Of a stretch of DNA of 64,000 nt, positions 1-8,026 are shown in pieces; the stretch's first letter is position 1, and every line of letters starts with the position of its first letter. The notes under the pieces were generated by a model, which saw only the letters and a program-made list of their open reading frames with translations, searched no databases and had not been told where the DNA came from. The DNA comes from Saccharicrinis aurantiacus (GTDB lineage: Bacteria; Bacteroidota; Bacteroidia; Bacteroidales; Marinilabiliaceae), in contig NZ_LYBV02000035.1 in NCBI RefSeq assembly GCF_001660705.2, positions 186,001 to 250,000 on the forward strand. Direction: 5' to 3'. The position numbers were made by a program, and so were the translations under genes.

Positions 1-159
1 GTATACCAAGAACCAATTAAGAATGTTTACTACTTTTTGACGCGCATTTTCACCAAATATGTTTAACGAAATAACCTGTAGTGCGTGAAAAATAACTAAT
101 AATAAGCCAAAGGCTAGATGACATAATGGGGTTAATAGATAATTTAGTAATGTTTTCAT
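1..159 (-). CDS. Lysophospholipid acyltransferase family protein, N-terminal part (cut by window edge)
   Basis: An open frame of 53 codons runs from an ATG at 159 off the left edge of the window. It begins MKTLLNYLLTPLCHLAFGLL and continues through LVIFHALQVISLNIFG. This hydrophobic leader with an LVIFHxxQVI segment is typical of the N-terminus of Bacteroidota 1-acyl-glycerol-3-phosphate acyltransferase (PlsC-like) proteins, which sit in the inner membrane and acylate lysophosphatidic acid. The catalytic HX4D motif would lie outside the window, so the family call rests on the leader only. It is transcribed in the same direction as the thioredoxin reductase gene but is separated from it by a hairpin terminator. 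Confidence 0.55.
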   Translation of the reverse strand, partial: MKTLLNYLLTPLCHLAFGLLLVIFHALQVISLNIFGENARQKVVNILNWFLVY

Positions 160-253
160 TGTTGGATATGCTTATTTATTTCGGTGGCAAAGAAAGATAA
201 AATACCGCAAAAATCCTTGAGAGGGAAGGGATATATATAGGTATAAAATAAAA

Positions 254-284
254 AAAGCACCTAGATAATCTATCTAGATGCTTT
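254..284 (-). terminator. Rho-independent terminator of trxB
   Basis: The arms 254-267 (AAAGCACCTAGATA) and 271-284 (TATCTAGATGCTTT) pair with one G-T wobble. Read on the minus strand, the hairpin is followed by a run of seven T and then ATTTT. It lies 27 bases past the trxB stop. Confidence 0.85.
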
Positions 285-310
285 CTGTTAATCGTTTGTA
301 TTATAATGAA

Positions 311-1309
311 TTATTGTTCACTTAAAAAGCGCTCAGCATCCATCGCAGCTTTACATCCTGAACCTGCAGCTGTAATTGCCTGACGGTATTGATTATCCAT
401 TACATCGCCACAAGCAAAAACACCCTCTACATTAGTTTTAGAAGTGTTAGCTTCGGTTTGAATATATCCTACATCATCAGTGTTGAGGTAATCTTTAAAG
501 ATATCAGAGTTTGGAGAGTGACCAATAGCTAAGAAAAATCCATCCATCTCAACTTTTACTTCCTTTTCATCTGCTTCACCTTTGTTTTTCACAAGAGTAG
601 CACCTTCAACCACTCCATTACCGAATAAACCTAAAGTTTGATGTTTCCATAGGATTTCAATATTTGGCGTATCAATAACGCGTTGCTGCATGACCTTAGA
701 AGCACGTAACTCGTCTCTTCTAACAATTAAATATACTTTTTCAGCTAAACCAGCCAAGTACATTGCTTCTTCAGCAGCAGTATCACCACCTCCTACAACA
801 CCAACAGTTTTGCCTCTATAAAAGAACCCATCACATGTTGCACAGGCAGAAACTCCTGAACCAGCATATTTTTGTTCATCTTCTAACCCAAGATATTTGG
901 CTGTTGCACCTGTAGCAATAATTACCGATTCAGCCTCAATAACTTTGTTTGCATCAACAGTAACTTTAAATGGACGCTGAGAAAAATCGGCTCCGCTGGC
1001 ATATCCAAAACGAATATCTGTACCAAAACGTGCAGCTTGTTCTTTTAAGTCTGTCATCATCTCAGGTCCTGTAATTCCTTTAGGGTATCCTGGGAAGTTT
1101 TCAACTTCTGTTGTAGTTGTTAATTGTCCACCAGGTTGCATGCCTTCGTACATCACGGGGCTTAAGTTAGCTCTGGCTGCATATATTGCAGCTGTATATC
1201 CTGCAGGACCCGATCCAATAATCAGTACTTTTACTTTTTCAGTTTCCATATCTTCTTTTATATTGTCACCTGGGGTTTCCAAGTTTTCTATTTTACCAAA
1301 TAATGCCAT
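311..1309 (-). CDS. trxB: Thioredoxin reductase (NADPH)
   Basis: This flavoenzyme transfers electrons from NADPH through FAD and a redox-active disulfide to thioredoxin in the cytoplasm. The protein has 332 residues, with the FAD dinucleotide motif GSGPAG near residues 32-37, the redox pair CATC at C156-C159 followed by DG, and the NADPH-binding GGGDTAAEEA near 173-182. A C-terminal GDV motif closes the FAD site. The first ATG gives about 20 extra residues before METEKVKVLIIGSGPAG; the ATG at 1249 would give the usual family length, so the true start may be there. It stands alone, with a strong terminator downstream. Confidence 0.95.
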   Translation of the reverse strand: MALFGKIENLETPGDNIKEDMETEKVKVLIIGSGPAGYTAAIYAARANLSPVMYEGMQPGGQLTTTTEVENFPGYPKGITGPEMMTDLKEQAARFGTDIRFGYASGADFSQRPFKVTVDANKVIEAESVIIATGATAKYLGLEDEQKYAGSGVSACATCDGFFYRGKTVGVVGGGDTAAEEAMYLAGLAEKVYLIVRRDELRASKVMQQRVIDTPNIEILWKHQTLGLFGNGVVEGATLVKNKGEADEKEVKVEMDGFFLAIGHSPNSDIFKDYLNTDDVGYIQTEANTSKTNVEGVFACGDVMDNQYRQAITAAGSGCKAAMDAERFLSEQ

Positions 1310-1459
1310 AATTTTAAGCTTACATCTATTTATTTAGACTGTTTTGAGTCAAAAATTATACCTTTTGCTTAAGAGTACAAAAAAAGCAAATTTTGTCATA
1401 ATAACAACTGACAAATTATCCTGTTCATCTACTTTGTTATAATATTTTTGTCTTAATGA

Positions 1460-2386
1460 TTATTCGTTTAATATTATTCTCATTTTTGAGACAGATAGTC
1501 CAGCAACAGCACCGATTCCACCATCTACATTAGAATAAATATTGCTTGGTTCGTAAAATATATTATTACGGTTAGCTTCTTCAGCAATGCTAGATCTGAG
1601 ATACGAATAGTATTCTTTGCTAATTGAATATAAATGAAACTCTAACTCAGTATTAATTGATCCATCTTCATTTGTTAATTCACTTTTAGGAATTGACAAT
1701 TTTAGCTCATAATCCATACCATCGATTAGTGCATCGTTAAAGCTTCCTTGATAATCGATACCTGCTAGCAAATCACTCTCGTTTTCTAGGTATATAAATA
1801 CAGGATCGTCTTTAATGTAGTTTATAGTATAGATGCTTGGGGAAGGTATATTATTTTTAAATGCATCAACCCTAAGTTGGTAATAATTTTGTTCGTATTT
1901 AGGGTCTGAAAAATGACAGATGAATTTATAGTTAACCTCATAAATGTCATCTTGTAATACTGTTTTAGAATTACCCTGTTCTAACTTAACTATTGGTGTA
2001 GCCTTTGGAATGGTTGTGTTTGAGCTTAGGCTATCTCCATCATTAGTAACTACTATTAGTTTGTAATTACTAGCAGTTTCACCCTTAATAGATGGGATTG
2101 TGAACCATTCTCTGTTTTGCGGGTACGGACTAGTAAAAATGAGTGTGTCGTTTATATAGGCATCTAGTTGTGCGTTATTTAAATAGCTAAAAGAATTATT
2201 GTCGAGTATATCAGTTGTAAGACTAAGATGAACTTTTAATATACTATCCGGCATTGGAAATGAAAACAGAACAGGTTTAGCCGGTTGGTTATTTACCTGA
2301 TAATCTAAACTTTTTTCGCAGGCACTAGATATCAGCACGAGAAGAATGAGCTTTAACCAATATATTATATACTTACTATTACACAT
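1460..2386 (-). CDS. DUF4249 lipoprotein, partner of the upstream TonB receptor
   Basis: A 308-residue predicted lipoprotein: a hydrophobic leader ends in SSAC with the lipidated cysteine at residue 23. The body matches the DUF4249 pattern known from Bacteroidota: an N-terminal stretch that begins by defining an acquired value (KPVLFSFPMPDS), a middle beta-rich part and a C-terminal NVDGGIGAVAG segment. DUF4249 proteins are regularly encoded directly after TonB-dependent receptors; their function is not known, but a surface-exposed ligand-capture role analogous to SusD is a reasonable inference. The gene starts 3 bases after the TonB receptor stop, so the two are co-transcribed. Confidence 0.8.
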   Translation of the reverse strand: MCNSKYIIYWLKLILLVLISSACEKSLDYQVNNQPAKPVLFSFPMPDSILKVHLSLTTDILDNNSFSYLNNAQLDAYINDTLIFTSPYPQNREWFTIPSIKGETASNYKLIVVTNDGDSLSSNTTIPKATPIVKLEQGNSKTVLQDDIYEVNYKFICHFSDPKYEQNYYQLRVDAFKNNIPSPSIYTINYIKDDPVFIYLENESDLLAGIDYQGSFNDALIDGMDYELKLSIPKSELTNEDGSINTELEFHLYSISKEYYSYLRSSIAEEANRNNIFYEPSNIYSNVDGGIGAVAGLSVSKMRIILNE

Positions 2387-2389
2387 AGT

Positions 2390-5032
2390 TTAAAATTTTA
2401 TGGTGTATCTAATGTAAGGTAGAGGAAATGGAAAAATACTCAGTTGGTTTAGTTGCCGATCGACCAAATTACCCTCAGAATCATAATTAGAATCGAAATA
2501 TAATGAGAAGGCATTTTGTCTACCATAAGCATTGTATAAACCCATACTCCAAGTTTGTTGTCCCCATCTAATTTCTTTGGTCATGTTAACACCAATGTCG
2601 AGGCGGTGGTAAACAGGCATTCTGTAGCCATGTATCTCGTCGATGTGTTCTGAGTAATCACCATTTTCAAGCGTTCCATTACTAGGTAATTGTGGTTTGT
2701 AATATTTTTGAGAAGGAAGTGTAACTGCGTTCCCCGAACTAAAGGCCCAGGTTGCAGAAATACTCATGCGAGGATTTATTTTATAGTTACTGTAAATCCC
2801 AACATCATGCCTTCTATCATTTAGCGTGGGGAAGTATTCACCTTTATTTAGTTCGCTAAATCTATTCATGGATTTAGACCAAGTATATCCGAACCAACCG
2901 GTTAGTTTATCGGTCTTTTTATGCACTAGAAACTCTATTCCGTGTGCATATCCATCACCAAAAATTGCACCTTCTTCAATAGATGAATAACTATTTTCGG
3001 GGTTAATCATTAAAAGTTGCTGATTATCTTTGTAATAAGTTTCTACAGTTAAGTCGAAACCATTTTGAATTTGCCAGGTTGAACTTAATGTATATTGATT
3101 AGAGTGCTGCGGTTTAATTTTATCTGTTACAGGGATCCAAATATCAGTTGGTAATGCAAGAGAGCCTGATGTAACCAAATGCATAAATTGCGTCATCCTT
3201 GAGAAAGAGGTTTTAAAAGCTAATTTGGGGGTGAGCAAGTAACGAGCAGAGAACCTTGGTTGTAATGAATGATAAGCTTGACTAGATGTGAAATAACTAG
3301 CAGAATGCAAGCCTACATTCATTTTTAGTTTTGGAGTTAAATGAAAATCATCTTCAACATATAAATAGAATTCATTACCATAAATATTATCGCCACCAAT
3401 AGTTGAATCAATCACTGTTTCAATATTCTGCACCCGTTTAACAATGTCAATTCCAGGTTTAAAAGTGTGATAAGTATAATTGCCACCAAATTTAATATGA
3501 TGGTTGTTATTTAAGAAGTAATCAAAATCTACTTTGCTCAACAAATCGGTAATGCCGCTATTATACTTTTGCTCATAATAATTCCAAGTATTGGTTTCTA
3601 TTTCATTTTGCTCAAATCCTATAAAGTAGCTGTATTGACTATAGGCAACTGTGATATTTGAGAATAGTTTACTGTTGTATAGTTTGTTCCACCTTAAAGC
3701 AGCCATTTGATTAATCCATCCTGAATTACTTTCATCATTAATATTTAAGGTTTCAGTACCTTCGGGAGGTTGATTTGGATTACGAACAGTGTTGTAATTG
3801 TATTTGGTGAAGAATTTATCTTTTCCGGCATAGAAGCTTGCATAAACTTTATTTTTTGGTGAGAATTCATGACTCAACTTTAGGTTTGTATCATAAAAAA
3901 AGAAGGAGGATTTAGCTTCTGAGCCACTTTGGAATAAGGATGAGAATAAATCAAAGTAAGACCTTCGTGCAGAGAAATTAAAGGTTGTTTTTTCTGATTT
4001 AATAGGGCCATCTAAAGCTATTTTTGATGAGATAGCACCTATGCTAGCTGTACCCTTTATCTTTTCTTTATTGCCATCTTTCATTCTAATATCTAGTACC
4101 GATGATAAACGGCCTCCGTACCTAGCCGGAAAACCCGCTTTTGTAATATTAACACTGTTAATGGCATCAGCATTAAAAATAGAGAAGAAACCTAATAGGT
4201 GAGATATATTATAAATGGGTACATCATCAAGAAGAAATAGATTTTGATCAGATCCACCACCTCTAACATAGAAACCATTTAAACCTTCGCTACCACTATT
4301 AATTCCGGGTAATAGTTGCAAGGATTTGATAACATCTACTTCGCCCATGAATAAAGGCATCTCGGTTATTTGCTCAATTGGTACAGTTATAGTGCTGCTT
4401 CTTGTAGTGTTTATTTCTTCAGCACTCATGTTCTGAATAACCTTCACTTCTTCGAGGTTGGAGTTTAGTTCTAAGAAAAAGTTTATTGTAGTATCTTTAT
4501 AGGCATTGATATGAATGTTTTTGGTTCTAAACCCAATAAATGAAGAGAGAATTGAAGTTTCCCCTTTGGGAATTTCAAAGCTATAATATCCAAAAGAATT
4601 ACTGCTTGTACCTAAAGTTTTATTATTGTGATATACCGAGGCTCCTATTAGAGCTTCTTTGCTTTTTCTGCTTTTTACAAATCCACTTACCCTAATGTTA
4701 TTACTTACTTCAGGAGGTGGTTTAGGTAGTAGAATAATTTTTCGAGATCTTATTTTATACTCTACTGGGCATTCAGCAAATATCTCCGATAAAAAATGGT
4801 CGATTGTATTGGTGCTTTCTGAGAGTATTATATTTTCACTTAAGCATATTTTATTACTGTAGCTAAAAAGAATTTCTGCTTGTAGTTCAATCTCTTGAAG
4901 TATTTCTTTTGCCGATCCTTCTGTTTTTGTTAATGTGATTTGCCGATTAAGTACATCTTGGGCATTGGTGTTTATGGATAAACACAATAGTATGATAAAC
5001 AGAAAGGTAGATGTAATCGGTTTTATGTGCAT
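2390..5032 (-). CDS. TonB-dependent receptor with N-terminal STN signalling domain
   Basis: An 880-residue outer-membrane receptor. The signal peptide covers about residues 1-24. An STN (secretin/TonB short N-terminal) domain follows at about 30-105, then a carboxypeptidase-regulatory-like beta domain at about 112-200 (RVSGFVKSRKSKEALIGASV), a plug domain at about 215-330 with the YVRGGGSDQNLFLLDD segment, and a beta-barrel ending in the aromatic YIRYTIKF. The STN domain is the part that contacts FecR-type anti-sigma factors, and a FecR gene and an ECF sigma gene lie directly upstream on the same strand. This suggests that ligand binding induces its own operon, as in FecA. The substrate cannot be told from sequence. 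Confidence 0.9.
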   Translation of the reverse strand: MHIKPITSTFLFIILLCLSINTNAQDVLNRQITLTKTEGSAKEILQEIELQAEILFSYSNKICLSENIILSESTNTIDHFLSEIFAECPVEYKIRSRKIILLPKPPPEVSNNIRVSGFVKSRKSKEALIGASVYHNNKTLGTSSNSFGYYSFEIPKGETSILSSFIGFRTKNIHINAYKDTTINFFLELNSNLEEVKVIQNMSAEEINTTRSSTITVPIEQITEMPLFMGEVDVIKSLQLLPGINSGSEGLNGFYVRGGGSDQNLFLLDDVPIYNISHLLGFFSIFNADAINSVNITKAGFPARYGGRLSSVLDIRMKDGNKEKIKGTASIGAISSKIALDGPIKSEKTTFNFSARRSYFDLFSSLFQSGSEAKSSFFFYDTNLKLSHEFSPKNKVYASFYAGKDKFFTKYNYNTVRNPNQPPEGTETLNINDESNSGWINQMAALRWNKLYNSKLFSNITVAYSQYSYFIGFEQNEIETNTWNYYEQKYNSGITDLLSKVDFDYFLNNNHHIKFGGNYTYHTFKPGIDIVKRVQNIETVIDSTIGGDNIYGNEFYLYVEDDFHLTPKLKMNVGLHSASYFTSSQAYHSLQPRFSARYLLTPKLAFKTSFSRMTQFMHLVTSGSLALPTDIWIPVTDKIKPQHSNQYTLSSTWQIQNGFDLTVETYYKDNQQLLMINPENSYSSIEEGAIFGDGYAHGIEFLVHKKTDKLTGWFGYTWSKSMNRFSELNKGEYFPTLNDRRHDVGIYSNYKINPRMSISATWAFSSGNAVTLPSQKYYKPQLPSNGTLENGDYSEHIDEIHGYRMPVYHRLDIGVNMTKEIRWGQQTWSMGLYNAYGRQNAFSLYFDSNYDSEGNLVDRQLNQLSIFPFPLPYIRYTIKF

Positions 5033-5071
5033 TAAAGTATTGACAAATAAAAACGCTATAAGAAAGCGAAT

Positions 5072-6046
5072 TTAATCAGAGATTGTCAAAACTTTACCAT
5101 TGAAAGTGAATTTTTTTCCGAAATGAATGTGTAATTCTTCAATAACTTCCTTAAGAGTTTGTTGATTAAACGAAGTAGTTATTTTAATATCCGACTTCTT
5201 TGCATTAAATTTTATCGATTTAATTTCAGGATAAGCCTTTTGCAATGATTTGCATATTTCACTTAATGTTGCCTCTTCAAATACAAGTTTCTGGGTAAGC
5301 CAATATATGTCGTTTGTTGTATTGTTATCTGCCTCGGTTAATTTACCATTATTATAAATGGCACTTTCACCTTTAGTAAGAATAAGACTATTGTTTTTAG
5401 GATCAGACACTTTTACCTTTCCTTTGGTTACCGATACTGTTGCAATATTACGTTTGTCGTTCACATTAAACTCTGTTCCTAATACTGAAACCAAAATATT
5501 ATCGGTTTTTACTGTGAAAGGCTTTTGTTTATTATGACTTACTTTAAAATAAGCTTCTCCGTTGAGTTTAATCTCACGAGAATCTGTTTGATTAAATTTT
5601 TTAAGGTATATAATTTTACTATTGCTATTTAGAATAATCTTGCTCGAATCGGGCAGCGTTATTTCTTTGGTATTTTGATCTGTGCTTGCAGTATCCCATC
5701 TTCCAAAACCGGGGGTAGTCCAATAAAGACCAACTCCTGTTAAAATAATTGCAGGTAGTAAAACGGCTGCAACTTTTGAAAAGAATCGGTAGGGGCGATT
5801 AATTTTAGGAGTTTTTTTGTTACTAAGTTTGGCTTTAACCTTGCACCAGTCCTCAGAAGCATTAATCTGCTGAAACAGCTTTAAACCGCAAGATCTTTCC
5901 CAAGTATCCACATATAACTTAAATTCCTTTTCATTCTCAGAATTCTCATTCTTCCAATGGTTAAGAATCTCAAGCTCTTTATCAGATATACTCTTTGAGA
6001 GGAAAGCTGCAATTAAATGCTCTATATTTAGTTCTGGTTTATTCAA
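5072..6046 (-). CDS. FecR-family anti-sigma factor
   Basis: A 324-residue inner-membrane regulator. About 90 cytoplasmic residues precede a single membrane segment at about 91-109 (KVAAVLLPAIILTGVGLYW). The periplasmic part contains the FecR domain (about 120-225, with SVLGTEFNVND and VTKGKVKV) and the C-terminal DUF4974 domain (about 250-320), which resembles the STN domain of receptors. Proteins of this family hold or activate an ECF sigma factor in response to a TonB receptor. It lies between the sigma gene and the STN receptor, which is the canonical order in Bacteroidota. Confidence 0.9.
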   Translation of the reverse strand: MNKPELNIEHLIAAFLSKSISDKELEILNHWKNENSENEKEFKLYVDTWERSCGLKLFQQINASEDWCKVKAKLSNKKTPKINRPYRFFSKVAAVLLPAIILTGVGLYWTTPGFGRWDTASTDQNTKEITLPDSSKIILNSNSKIIYLKKFNQTDSREIKLNGEAYFKVSHNKQKPFTVKTDNILVSVLGTEFNVNDKRNIATVSVTKGKVKVSDPKNNSLILTKGESAIYNNGKLTEADNNTTNDIYWLTQKLVFEEATLSEICKSLQKAYPEIKSIKFNAKKSDIKITTSFNQQTLKEVIEELHIHFGKKFTFNGKVLTISD

Positions 6047-6073
6047 TGTGTACTCCTTATAATATTGTAATTT

Positions 6074-6217
6074 TTAATGAAAATGCATCATGCTAAAAAA
6101 TTCTTCAGCATCTGAATTTTCAAGGCTATCGTTTACTTCTGCAGTCTTTTCTGATATTATCTCACCGTCTTCCTTATTGATAACTAATTCTGCAAATAAT
6201 TGTAATAAAAACTCCAT
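6074..6217 (-). CDS. Microprotein of 47 residues between ECF sigma and FecR genes (hypothetical)
   Basis: A short frame from an ATG at 6217 to TAA at 6074 encodes 47 residues. It starts MEFLLQLFAELVINKEDGE, continues with an acidic stretch (SEKTAEVNDSLENSDAEEFF) and ends SMMHFH. The start is hydrophobic and amphipathic, the rest strongly acidic, with no signal peptide. It sits in the same direction in the 279-base gap between the sigma factor and FecR genes, so it is probably part of that operon. I do not recognise the family. Its position suggests a modulator of the sigma/anti-sigma pair, but it may also be a non-translated gap. Confidence 0.5.
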   Translation of the reverse strand: MEFLLQLFAELVINKEDGEIISEKTAEVNDSLENSDAEEFFSMMHFH

Positions 6218-6325
6218 AAGATTTGATTTTTGTTTCTGTTAGACAATCCTAAAATATATAACACGTATAGAAATTGCAAAAAAATGCAATTACTTCAATT
6301 AATGGTTGAGCAATTAGCTCATAAT

Positions 6326-6904
6326 TTAAATAAAAATATGTAACACAAGCATTAGTATTTTAAGGTATGGAAGTAATTTTACCTTTAATTTTTTTAATGC
6401 GTTGCTAATTTGCGTTTCAACTGTTCTTTTAGAAATAGATAATTCATCCGCAATTTCTTGATTAGATTTACCCTGAAATCGGCTCATCTCAAAAATACGT
6501 TGGCATTGTTTAGGTAAGGTTTGAATTATATTATTTAATTGATTTTCGAGCTCGGTTTCTTCCAACAAATCATTAAAAACTTCTTCTTGTGCCTTTTTTT
6601 CAACGAATATTGAAGAGTGGTGCGTTCTAATTATTTTTTCTCTTTTAAGATGGTTTAAGCATTTATTTTTAACCGATTGATACAAATGCGCTTTTAAAGA
6701 AGTATGAATGTTAAGTTCGTTATGCTTTTCGAAGAAGTGAACAAGAACATCTTGTACAATGTCTTTGGCTAAATCTAAATCGCCAACAAGTTTGCATGCG
6801 AAAACTGATAATGGTTGATAATAAACCATAAATACGTGTTCAAATGCATCGGAAGACCCAGAGTGGATTTTATCAATTAATAACTTATCATCCATGTGAT
6901 GCAA
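6326..6904 (-). CDS. ECF RNA polymerase sigma factor (FecI/RpoE type)
   Basis: A 192-residue sigma-70 family factor of the extracytoplasmic type. Region 2 is seen at about residues 20-75 (ACKLVGDLDLAKDIVQDVLV) and region 4 at about 130-178 (LPKQCQRIFEMSRFQGKSNQ, then an EIADELSISKRTVETQI helix-turn-helix). Region 3 is absent, as expected for the ECF class. The first ATG gives MHHMDDKLL; the second Met, three residues on, is an equally possible start. The downstream microprotein, FecR and STN-TonB receptor make it the head of a cell-surface signalling operon. Confidence 0.92.
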   Translation of the reverse strand: MHHMDDKLLIDKIHSGSSDAFEHVFMVYYQPLSVFACKLVGDLDLAKDIVQDVLVHFFEKHNELNIHTSLKAHLYQSVKNKCLNHLKREKIIRTHHSSIFVEKKAQEEVFNDLLEETELENQLNNIIQTLPKQCQRIFEMSRFQGKSNQEIADELSISKRTVETQISNALKKLKVKLLPYLKILMLVLHIFI

Positions 6905-7150
6905 AACTATTAAAAAATGCTGTACACTATTGTAAAAAGTAGTTAAACGTGATAATTGTTATATGAGTGGTTATTTTTGCTACATGAAATAACAGAACTT
7001 TATTTATAATCTGCTTAATGTTTATGTGTGGTGAGCAACTCCTTTTCTTAACAGATTAAACTTTTTGTATATAGATTTAAAATTAATATAAAATGCGATA
7101 TTTTGTGTTGGCATAATTGTTGATATTTGAGCTGAAAAATACTATTTAAA

Positions 7151-7924
7151 ATGAAGACTTTAAAGATTAGCCTCCTATTTGTATGTATATCCCTTTTAAC
7201 ACAACAGGTTAGAGCATGGGGTAGCACAGGGCACAGAGCTATAGCAAAAATTGCATATCAACAACTTAGCGAAAAAACGAAAGCTGAAATTGAAGCGTTA
7301 TTGGGAAGTGATTATATTCCTATTGTTGCTAATTGGGCAGATGAAATACGTTCTGAAAAAGATAATAAACTGGGTAAACTTCCGCATTATGTAAATATGC
7401 CTTTAGATAAAGATTATCAGTCTTCGGAGAAAAATAGTAGTGGAGATATTGTTACTATTATTGAGGATATGAAGCAAACATTACAAAGCGATAACTCTTC
7501 TGTTGAGGATAAAATAATTGCTCTTAAGATGCTTGTTCATTTAGTTGGCGATGCACACCAACCGATGCACGTTGGCTTATCTGAAGATTTAGGAGGTAAT
7601 AAAGTAGAAGTAAATTGGTTTGGTAAAAAGACTAACCTTCATAAACTTTGGGACGAAGAAATAATTGATTATTCTCGCCTTAGTTATACTGAACTAGCCA
7701 CTTTTGCATGTCAATCTAATATCGAATCAAAATCTGATTTAAAGCTTTTAAATACGGTTGATTGGGTTAATGAAACACATGAGATAACACGCCAAATATA
7801 CAACTATCCTGGTGACAAAAATTATAGCTATGCCTATGTTCATCGTTTTAACCCTGTTGTGTTAGAACAAATACAAAAGGCAGGATATAGATTAGGTAAT
7901 TTATTAAATAGCTTACTAGAGTAA
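7151..7924 (+). CDS. S1/P1-type zinc nuclease, secreted
   Basis: A 257-residue protein with a signal peptide ending before WG at residues 23-24. In S1/P1 nucleases and phospholipase C relatives, the mature N-terminal Trp is itself a zinc ligand. Other metal-binding motifs are present: WGSTGHRAIAKIA, NWADEIR, LPHYVN, HLVGDAHQPMHVG and NLHKLWDEEII. The family hydrolyses single-stranded DNA or RNA and 3'-nucleotides. Exported bacterial members are thought to scavenge nucleic acid phosphate and nucleosides. The gene stands alone and converges on a TonB receptor gene with a shared hairpin between them. Confidence 0.92.
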   Translation: MKTLKISLLFVCISLLTQQVRAWGSTGHRAIAKIAYQQLSEKTKAEIEALLGSDYIPIVANWADEIRSEKDNKLGKLPHYVNMPLDKDYQSSEKNSSGDIVTIIEDMKQTLQSDNSSVEDKIIALKMLVHLVGDAHQPMHVGLSEDLGGNKVEVNWFGKKTNLHKLWDEEIIDYSRLSYTELATFACQSNIESKSDLKLLNTVDWVNETHEITRQIYNYPGDKNYSYAYVHRFNPVVLEQIQKAGYRLGNLLNSLLE

Positions 7925-7977
7925 ATCGCTTGTGATTAATATATCCATATAGGTAATTACAGAACTTACAAAAAAAG

Positions 7978-8009
7978 AAAGAGGGAATACGTATTCGAAT
8001 TCCCTCTTT
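7978..8009. terminator. Bidirectional terminator between convergent genes
   Basis: An 11-bp perfect stem, AAAGAGGGAAT (7978-7988) with ATTCCCTCTTT (7999-8009), separates the plus-strand nuclease gene from the minus-strand receptor gene. An A-run precedes it, giving a T-run for the minus strand. Confidence 0.8.
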
Positions 8010-8026
8010 ACTATTAGATTCATTTT

